DNA of 64,000 nucleotides. Source: Urechis unicinctus. Its lineage: Eukaryota; Annelida; Polychaeta; Xenopneusta; Urechidae. Positions 25,566 to 38,449 of the stretch are shown here, piece after piece. The notes below the pieces were generated by a model that had not been told where the DNA came from, did not search any database, and saw only the letters and a list, made by a program, of their open reading frames with translations. The stretch lies in the NCBI GenBank assembly GCA_034190875.2, contig CM067343.1:31212531-31276530 (forward strand). The letters run 5' to 3'. The position numbers and the translations under genes are program-made. The first letter of the stretch is position 1. Every line of letters starts with the position of its first letter.

Positions 25566-28500
25566 CGTACTAACGGGGCTGGTTATACTAAAGCTCGGTC
25601 ATTCACTCATAACCTCATACGTTTACGCTAATACTCACGAATAAAGGGTTGAATACGTCATAAACATAGTCCTTATACGCTCATGTATCGCATTTTACCC
25701 ACATAACATCATTTTTTCGGACCGGTATGAAATCTATCTTGAGTAGCGGCAATTACAAATCTAGTATCAGAGGCAAATTGAATTATAATCTCCTTTCACT
25801 ACTGCCAGTAGTATATCACCTTTCACTTGCCTGTTCAAGATACTACAGCGACACTGCTTTAAAATGCCAGGTTATAGTTGCAATCGTCTATATTTAAAAC
25901 GGGTATCCAAAATTAATCGCAAACTCAGCTTACTTATCAAATCAGTCGATGGAGTCGACATCTTTTTTATTGTGTATGAATCAGATACGTTTAAGGAAAA
26001 AACACTGCATTACAACAGATTTTCACGACACTCCAAAGAGGTAATGTCTAACTGCTGTAGCTAGCAAATAAAATTGAGTTTCAAGGTCGTTATGCTGCCG
26101 ATTAGCGCCAATCGCCACCATTAATGATGCATTTGATCAAGAGTAAACTGGTTGTTCCCATATAGCTAACATTAAGTTACCGAAAGAGGTTGAAGCCACA
26201 GTTAATCTCCCGAATTGAACAAGATGCCGGCGTTTTGAACGCCAATCACCACATACAGAAGATTTTATCACGGCAATGTCCCTGGGCATCTCTTTTAGGT
26301 CGACATTGGTTGGATGTTCAAAAAGCACCATTACATGTATGCAACGAATAAAGATCGATAGTTGTACAATGTATATATTTAATCGCACGAGAACGGCGAC
26401 CCAAAATTAAGTGGGTTCAAACACTGACAAAGCCTCAGGATAAAGGTTTTCAGTGCAATCGTAACTGATGGGTAAATACAGATTACTGTCACGCGCAAAA
26501 CCCACATATGCTTTTGTTAAAAAACAAAACTCATCAAGCCATGAAAACCACCCCGCAAATCCTTACACCCTTCTCGGAAGAGTGTACGACACTAAAAGGG
26601 TTGGTTGTGTTCAGTAAATTCACTGTTCATCTCTACTGTGTTATAACAGAACGCTACACACAAAGCTCAAACATATTCGGATTCCTTGCTGCGGATTGGA
26701 AATTCAGTTAATGCGGCTTTAGTTTTCACCAACGCAAATCCAGTTGGTATAAACCCAAGCAAGTAAGTGATTGATCACATCAACCAGGACCCCATGCGGC
26801 GAGGGCTATCTATTAAGCATCCCATTTACCGGCCAAGCGAGAGCCTTTAAGGCAATTCATCAAGCTCACGGCTTTTTGTATTATTCGTCTGCCTTTGATA
26901 GTCTGGGTTGGTGTATGAATAGCTTATTTTCAGAAATAGATATTGTTAGCCCTCAGAGGTAAAATGAAGACACTAATTACGATTTTAGTATTGATTATTA
27001 TTATTTGGCGCTCAACAATATAATGAAAGCGTTTTTGTGATTACGTTAATTATAAGACTTTGTGCAATACTATTTTGGGTATGCCTAAAAAGAAAGGAAA
27101 ACTATACCTGTACAATTATTTATTACAATAGCTTGAGCAGTGTTAAATTATCACTATGTGACTATATATTTGGGGTATTCCCGCATTGTGGGGTTTTTGT
27201 TCAGTGTGTCACAATGTTGCCGACGGCATTATGGTGTCACACACGAGTCACACTGTGCAGGATTTTTAAAGGGTTAGTCGGCAAATTGATTCCGGATTAA
27301 GTTCATTATTGATACCCGGAAGTCAAGAATTGTGGAGCTTCAGAAACCCTCATGGGTAAGTGTGTGTTAGCAACAAAAATTTATCTGCCTATCATAAAAA
27401 CATCAACACCATTTTATGAGGCTTATATAACGGAACTAAACGTAAACATTACAACATTCTCGATCGTTTACGACCATCTGACCTTTGGGTTTTCTATTTT
27501 GGTTCATTTATAGTTTACCTTCATATGTCCAATAATGTGACAAAAACATTCGAATGGGACAAGATCGATGCTTAAATATTTCTAGCGACATATTCGACCC
27601 TTTTTAACGAGTATGTTGTGTTTAGCAATAGCAAGTTGGCCACTGCTCCAATATACCTAAGTAATTCAGGACATAAAATACAACAAAGAAATAAAGTTAC
27701 GGAATGAAACTTAACAGACATTGCTAGGACTTAAGTGCCCTTGAAGGGCTATTGCATTGTGCAGAAAGCTTTATTGTGGTAACTAAGGGCATATTCCGCT
27801 TACGCAACACTCATCGCAACGAATACATGCAAATAAGAATATCAGGTGATGACGAGCGTGTTTTTGGATGTTTCGTCAAATAGGGCCCATAGCGTGGGGC
27901 TTGATGTGTCGTTAGTTACAATCACGTTCTAACAGTGATGGAATAACAATGAACGAGATGCCCGCCAATGTATCAACATAGAGTGTTTTACAATAGACGA
28001 AAATGTGCGTCATGGATCACCCAGAAAATGGTCGTGACAGGCATTTATGTGAAAGGTGGCGGATTTGCATTAGCCACGAGGCTTACAGGGATTGACTTAA
28101 CCATTGCGACATTCGCAAGGTACCTACGATCCAAATTTGCTGCTGTTGAGACATAACATGCAATGCCTCAATTGCTTCATTAAAGTACTGCCGAAAATCT
28201 GGCTCTGGTTAACATTCCGTGTCGTAAAGAGGTATTGTATTTCATTTTTACAATGCCATTACGGATGAATCACGCACGCTTTGCAAAACTAACTTACATT
28301 TGTCAAGAAGGGTTTTTCTTGGGTAACGTCGGTGCACCACAAGAACACTAATTCACGTTCTAGTTTTGTGAAGTCTGTCATTTAACACGAGAATTCTGAA
28401 TCGATTAGGCAAGGAAAAATTAGTGTAGTTGGAATGCAGTATTTTAAATAGAATAGTTGCTGTAAGATATATGAAAGTGCAAAGCAATGTCGTTTATACC
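25566..28500 (+). repeat. Blocks E-F-G, copy 2
   Basis: Matches 516-3,870 and 39,966-42,299. This copy lacks about 0.87 kb after 25,817 (equivalent of 40,215-41,090) but retains block F (26,200-27,260), which the third pass lacks. At 28,503 it switches directly to J/K material, skipping H and I. Confidence 0.75.
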
Positions 28501-28502
28501 AG

Positions 28503-29325
28503 CCCGCCAAGCCTACCTACAGCCGTTGCGGTGATGCTGCGAAGGATTGTTGATATTTAAAACACAATAAGCATGCATTGAACCGGAATGCGGTAAAGCG
28601 AAAAACACTAACGCAACATATAATGTATTGTTGTTATTTGTTATTGAGAGAAACGCCGTATGACGTCGGTCGCTCAAGAGAACATGAACCACTTTAAAAT
28701 ATTAAATAATGGTTTACATCGACACTTAATGCCTCGATCATTTTTACGAGTGGAAAATCGAACATAAATACATTTGAGGTAATATCTATAAAACCAAACA
28801 ATGCAACTTTATTGATTTTTCACCCAAAAATGGATCAATTGTTGTTTGTGGGTACCACATAGCCGGCTCAATAGTAGATTATTTCGATTGCATTAATTAC
28901 TTGTGCATCAACGATACATACAACCAGACGGCAATCAGTCAACGATATCTACAGGGCACATGTGAGTATATAAAGTGCCATAATGAAACCTATCAACTGG
29001 TAATATTCGAACCACAGGCAAATAGAACAGCTACGCAAGAACGTAACTTATTCTGCAACTACTCACAGAGGAGGCTCAATATCTGCTTATGGCTAATATG
29101 CAGCTGGGAGTCTAGACAATATATAGACTTGGTGCCGACTTGGCCAGTATTTAGACCCTCGTGCTTATCGAACCGTTACAGCCTTCCTCATCTGATACAA
29201 GTTTGCAAAGCAAATATTCATAATGTTCGGATAATTGCCGAATATAAATTCAATATGCGTCAATGAACAATATCAAACAGTATATCTGGCCGGATCAATC
29301 TATTACACAAACATCTACGATATCC
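28503..29325 (+). repeat. Block J/K, local duplicate 1
   Basis: Related to about 15,940-16,750 and directly repeated at 29,480-30,290, an offset of about 970 bp. It contains the longest non-satellite open run in the repeat domain (28,778-29,263, 162 codons, no convincing ATG). The run includes four N-glycosylation-like NxT motifs and is broken in both sister copies. Confidence 0.7.
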
Positions 29326-31208
29326 CATATCTCAATGGGATATTGGCAATTTTATCTACGGCGCCATAGAATTTAGTTGAATCCCCTAATTTAATTTAAA
29401 CCATGTTTGGATAACGGATTATAATCTACGACTTATATTGCTGCAGATTTCCCTAACATCCAACCAACCCCTGCCACCAGCCCGTTCATGCCTACCTACA
29501 ACGGTGGTGGTGATGCTATTAAGGATTGTTGATATTCAAATACAATAAGCATGAATTGAACCGGAATTCTGGTAAAGCGGATTACACTAACGCAGCATAT
29601 ATTGTGTTGTTGTTATTTATTATTGAGAGAAACGCCGTATAACGTCGGTCGCACTAGATAACACAAACCACTTTAAAATCTAAACTAATAATTTGTATCT
29701 GAACTTAATGCCTCGATCATTTTTATGCCTGAAAAATTGAAAATAAATACATTTGAGGTAATATCTATAAAACCAAACGATGTAACTTTATTGACAACTC
29801 ACTCAAAAATAGATTTTGTTCGTGGGTACCACATAGCCGGCTCAATTGTAGATTATTTCGATGGCATTATTACTTGTGCATCAACGATACATACAACTCG
29901 ATGGCAATCATTCAACACATGTGAGTATCTAAAGTCCCATAATTAAACCAGTAAACTGGTAATATTCGAACCACAGGCAAATAGAACAGCCACGCATGAA
30001 TGTTAATTAATATGTAGCTCCTTACAGTGGAGGCTCAATATCTTTTTGTGACTAATATTCAGCTGGGAGTCTAGACAATATACAGACTTGGTGCATACTT
30101 TGCCAGTATTCAGACCCTCGTGCTTATCGAACCGTAACTGATTTCCTAATATTTGCAAAATAAATATTCATTATGTTTGGATAATTGCCGAATATAAACT
30201 CAATATGCGTCGATGAACAATATAAAACAGTATATATGGCTGGATCAATTGATTACACAAACATATACGATAGCCACATATTCATGATTTATAATAACAA
30301 TAAAGAAAGCTTTATGTATGGACGCATAGAGTCTAGATATGACGCACTAGTATATTAGAGAAACAGGCGATCTCATTCCATGTGAGGGAATCATCGTCGT
30401 TTGATGTATACCAATTGACAATAAGGTAATGAATCTGCTTTCTCTCTGCAAGTTAAAGAGCAAGGTTGGTGGTTTATATTACCAGCCGCAATCTATTTGA
30501 TTTTTTTTGTGCTTCCATGTGGATTGCTTATGCACAATTACAGACAGTAACGCATATCACTGGCTCAGCTATTGTAAATTGACATGCCAGAATTTAGAAA
30601 GGCACATCTGTCTATCGAGCAATCCAATTAGATTACTCAAGTGGAGTATATATAATCCGCTCAGTTGCCAAGGAAACATCACCAAGGTCCCACAAGTTTC
30701 ACGTTTTTCGAATGTTGGAGATGAAATCTCGGCATTATAATGAATCGATTGGGTCTTGATCTTACGGCTTGTATTTCTTGGCATGATGAATGTTGTACAC
30801 CACATGCCGCAATACAGCGATATTGTCGAATGTACAAACGTGAATGAAAAGAATATGAGTACTGCCTTTAGCACTGTTATGTATTTTAGTATTAATGTAA
30901 CGGTATAAGATGATTAAATCCACAATACCGACGAAGCAGCACAGAACAACAATATGTGCGTCATTGTAAGTTAAACATTGTATCAAAGAATCGGACATTA
31001 TTCCTCGAACATGATCAGATCACATTGGTGCCATTCCTAAACGAAACCATAAAACCGCGGAAAAGGTTTATTTTTATTTTGATAGAAGGGCGTTTACTAC
31101 CGTACATATACACATCTCGAGTACCACATTAAGCAAGTGTCTGAGAGAGCGTCAGAGGACCAAACACAGCGTATATGGCCTATCTCGAGAAATGCTTAGT
31201 CTGAGTTT
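29326..31208 (+). repeat. Block J/K, local duplicate 2
   Basis: Begins 'ctcaatgggatattggcaa', matching 15,787, and continues in the same order as 15,787-17,930. Two consecutive J/K copies (28.5 and 29.3 kb) indicate a further local tandem duplication within the second pass. Confidence 0.7.
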
Positions 31209-32398
31209 GTTTGATAACACAAACGGGCAGGTTACATATAGTTGCCTGCTTCATAGTGTTCTATACGTGTACATGCAATATGCATATCCAGCCTAGAATG
31301 ACTCCAGATAATGAGCGCAACAAACAAACGGTAAACATTCGCCGACGATAAGATATATGTGAGGCGTTTTATAATAATTTGCTGATACAAAGGTTTTGTG
31401 GGTTTTTTTACCAACACTGTTTATACTAGCTCTGACCAGACTTCGCGGCTCATGTTCGTAGTGTAGTGTATAATTTGCTTTACATGATATATTTAAGTCA
31501 CCCTAGGCAAGGATTTATGCTCGTATTTACTAACGCACTATTATACATGGCTATGAAGAAATTATTTGTAATAATGAAATCACACCGTCACCGAGGATCA
31601 ACGGTGCCTAATCAAGAACCAGTCTTAGGTCTAAAGATGCAGTAATTCAATAAACTAAGAATCTAGTCACATGGCTTAAGCATACTAGACAAAAAATTAA
31701 GGGATTATCAAATAACATATTCATTGGATTACGATCTAAAAGAAAATGCATGAACCAACATAAAATAATGCTTTCATTTAGAAGTGTCATTTTGTCCGCG
31801 ACGATCAGCACAGATGACAAAAAAGTGACCTTTATTATACGCGATATCAGCTCTTGTCGAGCTTGGGTTCACTTATCTCAACCTTAAGACCAGCTGCAGA
31901 GTGATTCAATTTGCCGTTCCCTGAGTCAATGTGTAGGTACTGTCGTTGCATTATATATTACCAACATTTTGTTCTCGTTAATCTAGTCATGAATCCTAGA
32001 TAAAAGACATCCGTTCACCTTAAGTGCACAGCAGATGCCTACAATGCATCATATACCTACAATACATCATATGCCTTCAACACCTCATATGCATACAATA
32101 TATTACAAGCCTACAAAACATCAAGAGCCTACAGTGGCTTCGAAATGTCACATATTTTTGCCGTTCCGCGTTCACGAAATGCATGGTTACAGATTTATTT
32201 TGCCACCAATACCGCAAGGTAAGATAGCATGCCTGTAGATTTTGCTATTCGGCAGGTTAGATGGATGAATGTTTGTAATTTTGTCAACAATGATCATTAA
32301 TGACAGATTATAACAGCATCATGCATTTCTATCATTCTGAAACGTTTGCTCGATGATAGAGGATTTCGCCATCATTTCATGTTGCATAGAATATCATC
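31209..32398. other. Second-pass insert between blocks K and L
   Basis: About 1.2 kb with no counterpart at the equivalent place in the first pass (about 17,935). Apart from an 18-bp minisatellite it contains nothing I recognise. Confidence 0.45.
32035..32142 (+). repeat. 18-bp minisatellite, six diverged units
   Basis: Six consecutive 18-base units starting ATGCCTACAATGCATCAT, with strong drift in the last two. Because 18 is a multiple of three, the plus strand reads as a six-residue repeat (MPTMHH, IPTIHH, MPSTPH and so on). No start context or flanking coding sequence supports translation. Confidence 0.75.
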
Positions 32399-33900
32399 TG
32401 TTAATTAATTCTGTTTTACTGTAACATATTCTTTAATAACACGGAAACTTGATGTTTTTCTGTTTTCGTAAACTTTTGCTACAGTCTATTTGTTCCGTTT
32501 AAAGTACTCTTAACTTTAATTTTGACCCTCTAAATGAGGAACAATGTTATTGCCTCACAAACAATAATGATTAACCTAGAACTGCATAATGCGGTGTGAG
32601 TATTGATAATGACGCGATATTATCTAACGATATTTTTGTGCACAACATATTTCGCCCATATTCAGACAGACAACCAAAGACTAGGCTTATCGTTTTATAA
32701 GCGTATATTCTTGAAATACTGGCTGGTCAGACAATGCATATTTATTGAATGCATCACTCTGAAAACCCATGTAACTAGCATCTATGGGATACATGGTATA
32801 ACGCTACCCCGGTCCCTATTATTGCCATGAGATTGCTTTTGGTACCAAAGACCCATAGGTTCGTATCACTGTCAATTATTGACTTTGATGTTGCAGCTTT
32901 GACGGATTATCCCTGGTATACATTACCAAAACATCGTGCAGTTGTTTCAGGCGATTTGGCTTCTGAATCTTGCGTCTACTTGGGTGAAATACAACGCCCA
33001 TTATTCATAACGCAAGTTCGCGAAGCAAATAAACCTTTCCAATGTAATGACATTAACTTGTCTTTTGGCTCTGACAGATTTCAACTGTAGCACTTTTGTA
33101 CCAAGTTGGCCAATAAGAGGCTAAATTCTTTCATAACCATCACCGTACTGATGTCGGCTCGAACTGAGAGCCTGAGTAAAACTTGAGTGATTTATTTCAT
33201 TGAGGGATTGAAGTGATACCCTGAATAGTCTTTTTGACACATATTAGCACTAGCACGATCCATTGACTGATGGCTGATACACGATTTGACAATTATCCGT
33301 GTCAAAAGTCAGGTTATTGCATTACAAGTCGAAATTTTACCATCAATCATTTGAGGCCAAAGCCAGTAATGACGATAATCACCAACCGAATTCCAACAAA
33401 CGCCCCATGCAATAGCAACAGTAGCCAATGAAAGATGGTTATGTCCATAATCTGATATGAAAATTTTAACTTTATGTCACATGCATACCAAAGTGCAATT
33501 TGTTAATTGACGGTCACGATGAACAGTCAGAAGATACTTTATGGGAGAATCAATCTTGCTGTGTCCTGTCCCAGGGCCTGGTTAATCAATATTTGTCAAA
33601 TATTCCCATCTTAAAATCATCGACAGGGAGCTTATTAATAATATTTACCTCAATGATAAAAAAAAATCGGGCAGAGTGTTAATTGCGTGTATGGTACTAA
33701 AACTGAGTCTAAAACATTTTTCAATTATTGAAGTTTACCATCTTGCAACAATAAGCTACACTGCTTGGACGCTTCGGATGCCTTAAGCCCGGTATTCTAT
33801 CTGAGGTGATGTCAATGCATGAATCACAGAGGCCCCTCCTTCACAGGCAGTATATTTTTTTCGAGCATTTGAGGCATGTTATCTAAAAATATACATCCAA
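32399..33900 (+). repeat. Block L, copy 2
   Basis: Matches 17,951-19,045 with extra material (about 33,225-33,600). The region near 32,820-33,090 has an 87-codon frame starting at ATG 32,827; the matching stretch in copy 1 has indels and stops, so it is not called. Confidence 0.65.
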
Positions 33901-36215
33901 TTTATCACGTTTCGCTTTTTCACCCCCCACACTCTTCTGATACAATATTAGCCTTATCATAAATAAAGCAAAGGTAGTAATGTTATCATGGGCTCTTAAC
34001 CTTTCTCCAAATACTTTTAATACCATCGTCTATCGACACATTTCCCCAATAGAATGAGTAAAAATAATGGACGATAGTCTTATAGGTAATTCTACCCTAG
34101 AGCATACAATCAATCTTGCTGTGTCTCCGCCCTCTTTCCATAATCAATTCAGTGTGTTTTGGCGGCAGCATCGTTTTATCCACTCCAACGACAACTTTTG
34201 AATGTACCGCTTAAACATTGTGAAGCTTTATGATTAACGATACACTGCACACGGAGATATTACGGGTGATAAGTTTCCGCGGCTTACAGCATTTGCTTGT
34301 TTTCAAACATTGCGGTCGATTGTTCCAAACTCTTATTGGTATGTCACTTGCCGGGAACAAAACGTCAATTATGCAATTTTGTGCTCGCATCTGTGATGTT
34401 TTAAGTGCATAATTGAATGAACTATGACAACAGCTCGGCGCTAGACTCATCGAAACTTTAACATTTAATAATCATATTGGATTTTTGGGTAATTTTAATA
34501 GACCATTCCTGAATCACTGGTCAACTAAACCAATACACAAAATATGAGAGCCGGTTCCAGTGGAGTAGTGGTAAATTGCGTCGTCTTCTGACACTCAGGA
34601 TGTGAAAAAACCTGATCGGTTCACCGGGACTCGGATGATCACGTTAAATGGCGGGCCAATCTCTGAAAGGGGTTGCACCTGACCCAGTAGCTCAATTGTA
34701 CCGTGTTGGACCTTATGCCCAGCGGCGTTGGTTTCACAGCCTGGTCTTGGGTAACGTGTTGTGTACCAAGTGGGCACTGGCTCTAAAGGAGAGCTTAATA
34801 CCAGTTAACTCGGCGTAAGCATGATTGGCTAAATGCCAGTTTAAAAGGCCAAAGTGAAAATTTTATATGCTGCAAAATTATTTGCCTTTATGATATTATA
34901 GTTTGTTTCCATTTGCAACGCCATCTACCGAGATAGTCGTTTTGTTGTTATGTTCGTGCGACACTATAAACAACCAAGCAGACAGAAGGGTTGAGACTCG
35001 CGAATATCGTTATTCCCAAAAACTTTTGTAGCTCAACAAGGAAAATATAGCTATCCGTGTTGCCTGTCGTGGTCAGTTTATGTAGTTTGCAGAATCACAT
35101 TATCCGTGGCAGTTAGAAAATGTAGTAGTGTGCTGTGCCTTCCTCCTCATTATATATCTGGTATGCAGCCGTGTTGGTGCGTGCTTTCATCCTGTCTCTG
35201 TAAAGGTACTTTTTACTACCAATGTGTCTATGGGAAAGCCTATTACTAAGGTTTGATCGTCTTGCTGCACATTCACTAAGTAACATAAGCATAACGAATG
35301 ATCGAAGGGATCATAAATTATCGGACTTAGTTGCAGTTAAAAAAAACGCCTCTCCAGTGAATGTTGTTTTTAATACTAATTACCGCTGAATATCATTGAC
35401 TTAAGAACTATCGTGTAGAATTAATGTAGCACCGGACTTCATCAACTTATTGCAGATATCTTGCTCGAAACCGCTGTCAAACACTGTCGATTCTCAAGCA
35501 GCTGTTGTTACTTGCAAGAAGTTGCTATGAACTATTTGCCATTGCTATGGTATCTAAACTCGTTCCCTGCGATGGTCATATGCAGAGAACAACCATGCCG
35601 TCAATTGTAACGCTCACCCAAAAGTGCTGCGCATTGGTTGCAGCGTGCAGTAAAATTATTCTATTTAATATCTAGGCAATGTGTACTTGTCGTAAGGGAA
35701 ATTGAGTAATATGTATATTTTGCCAAAGTGTTCCTGCATTTTGGCGTGGTTAAATATTCAAAACACGATGCAGATACACAATAATGGGACAATAGCGAAG
35801 GGCCCGTTCTCAGAAAGAGTCTTAACCTTACATGAAGTGCCATTAACTATCTTTTTAATATGCTGCAAGCATCAATCGACCTGTTTTCAACCCCAATAAT
35901 GACTTCCGCATGCCTTTCCGCGGACGTGCTTGTATTGCGCAAATCGGCTTAATAATCTGCCGCGGCACCCAACACGAGACAGTCGAGTATTCCCATGAAA
36001 TGGACATCACATTCTGTATTAATGCACCATATGCGCATATATACTTTGCACGGTAAAAAGAAAACAGCATCTCACTACGACTCGCGGTCTATGTCATCAA
36101 ACTGTGGCAGTGGCTTAATTAAATCCGAAATCAGGCTACGGAATGTAATTAGTTTTAAATATAAGTTATATACATTATCATAGTTGTAAAGTAACATACA
36201 CACTTTGGATTATAA
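33901..36215 (+). repeat. Block M, copy 1
   Basis: Matches 45,890-47,260, except that 34,350-35,270 is absent there. Landmarks are 'caccccccacactcttctg' and 'gcctctccagtgaatgttg'. The absent part includes the SINE at 34,547. Both edges of the missing part end in TCACT. Confidence 0.75.
34547..34797 (+). mobile_element. tRNA-type SINE, copy 1
   Basis: Starts AGAGCCGG, followed by an A-box-like AGTGGAGTAGTGG (about 34,559) and a weaker B-box-like GGTTCACCGGG (34,618). It ends in GGCTCTAAAGGAGAGCTTA. The copy at 50,321-50,527 has the same first eight bases, a comparable head, a clean B box and almost the same 19-base end, which defines a family. These are RNA polymerase III promoter elements of a short, non-coding retroposon. 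No target duplication is evident. Confidence 0.55.
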
Positions 36216-37080
36216 TCAATCCTTCACTACCTCCCTTACTTCCTCCCTTTCCCCCCTCTTTCTCCCTCCCTTCCTTCCTTCATCCCTCCCTTTCCTCCCT
36301 GCTACCCTCCCTTCCTCCTCAATTCCGCGCTTTGTTAGTGGACCTCTCACGCTCTGACACACAAATTCACAATCGCACATTTGCCCTCAGTTTCCCTCCC
36401 TTTCCCTCTCTTGATCTATTTTTCTCTAATTCTCACTCCCTATATCTCTATGTCAGTCCATGTATATATCTACATTAATATACATATTTTTTCATTTGTA
36501 TATATGTTTATAAATATTTATAGATATAAATGCATATATATATATGTATATCTTTCTATCTTTCGCTCGTCCTCTTTATCTCTGCCTATCTTTCTCGCTC
36601 TTTCGCTGTCTATTTCTGTCGTTGCTTTCTTCTTTCATCTCTCTCACAATCGCCCTCCCTCTCTTTCTCTCTCTAAAATTTCTCTCTTTCTCTCTCTCAT
36701 TCTCTTCCTCTCGCTGTATCTATCCCTATCTCTCCCCCTTTTTCTCCCCCTTTCCCCCTCTCTATTCCGGTCTCTTTCGGTCTCTCTTTCTCTATCTCTC
36801 TCTCTCCCTCTCTCTCACTCTACCTCTTACACACACACTCTTTTACACTGAAGATGTAACTCCGCTTTCCAACAAAAGATGAGAACGTTTGACCAGAATA
36901 AAGTATTAATCCACTGATCATATTGTCAAAACCGAGCACCAACCCAAAGCTGTATACTGTCCACAGTCATCAACTAGCTGCTACGGACTACGGAACGCTA
37001 CGTTAGCTTTAATGTATAGTTAAGACATGGCATGGGTAAGGCTAAATGAGGCTCTAGAGAGAATCTAGCTGCAATATAAA
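36216..37080 (+). repeat. Block A: pyrimidine tract and flank, copy 2
   Basis: Cytosine/thymine-rich runs (36,226-36,330 and 36,400-36,825) are interrupted by a short TA-rich stretch (about 36,460-36,555). The tail 'acacacactcttttacactgaagatg' is shared with the other copies. Frames of 112-156 codons inside are low-complexity artefacts. Confidence 0.85.
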
Positions 37081-37622
37081 CGAAATGTTTTCATCCATAA
37101 GCATAGCCATATATACCAAGCTGAATACTTTGTATGAGATTATTTGTTTGTTAGACACTAAGCTTGCATATGATATCACCAAACACGCAACGCTGATCGA
37201 CTCTGATTGTGTTTATCATAGTCGAAAATGCGGGTCCTGAATAACATAATAACATAGCATTGCTTAATATTGCAGATCTGTCGCTGCATACCAGCCTCCG
37301 GCACCAAGTGGCTTACACTGTTGCAAGGCAAATGTCGCTCATAGTTAATCCAGGGGATTATTATTGATTTGATATAGGTCTTTCAACTTCATTTAATGCC
37401 CCATAACATTAATAAATCGACAGTATGCTCGCGATTGCAAACGGAGCTTAAAGGCTGATGTTAATGTTGCAGATATTTCAGATACTATCTGATGTGTCCC
37501 TGCTTATTGTGAGAAGTTTGGTAGAAGTCAAGTGTCTCACTTTGCTTGACACTGACATTTATGACATAACCCAGATCATTAAACCTTGTGACATATGGTT
37601 AACTAACTATGTGGTGTATTCA
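37081..37622 (+). repeat. Short piece of B plus block C, copy 2
   Basis: 37,085-37,165 matches 48,175-48,250 (start of block B). The copy then jumps to block C at 37,166, matching 23,610 onward. Most of block B is therefore missing from this pass. Confidence 0.65.
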
Positions 37623-38449
37623 CGTTGTACAACTGATTTGGCTGCTTATTGACTGGCAGCTTGTTGAGGTCGATTTGGCCAATCTGGCGTGGGACATGAA
37701 CCATTTGTACACTCTTCACATCATCTCTGAAGATATTAAGTTATTCATAGAAGTGAGCAGTAGGGTTGATGGTAATTTAATAACGCCTGAATAGGTATCT
37801 GATGGCCTGCATGATGTCTAAAAATAGACTAATTTACAACGATTTTGGTTGAAGTATAAAAGCTGCCAACCCGGATAACACTGGATTAACAGCCGTGCTG
37901 CATGTGATACACGTTATTCGTAGAATTATTGTTCGGAATTCGACTGACTAATGATATTGACTATGTGCGTTTACTTTGATAATTTGATAAGCTCAACGCA
38001 TTCAAATTAACGATAATTTTGACGGCTGTCTAAAATTGTTGATGATCATTAACAACAAACAACAGAAAAGCTCAGCACATTTGTTTAAATTTTGATACCC
38101 GATATTGCAATATTTGTCACATAAAAGTGGCATGCATAAGCACTCCATATTTCCTACATTTCAACTTTGAAAATATGGTGGCGTCGTAGCTTTTGGCTTC
38201 GAGAAATTCTGCCAACAGCCATCAGTCAGAAGTCAATAAAGAATGGCTACAACAAATTTCATAATATGTATTATTTTCCGTGGTTCCGAAAAAACAGCCA
38301 TATCGTTGTTACTAGTAATATTTGCCCATACATATTAACGCAAGCGTCCCGAACATTACCAGTTTCCTTTCACTTTTGTTGAATGCGGTAGACTTTCAAA
38401 TACCCATGTCAATTTATAATATGCCCCCATAATTCGCTAATAACACCAT
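37623..38449. other. Segment absent from first C-D junction
   Basis: About 0.83 kb between blocks C and D that is missing at 24,062. The segment is flanked by TGTACAA on both sides (37,625 and about 38,452), consistent with loss of the segment in the other copy by recombination between short repeats. No gene recognised. Confidence 0.5.
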
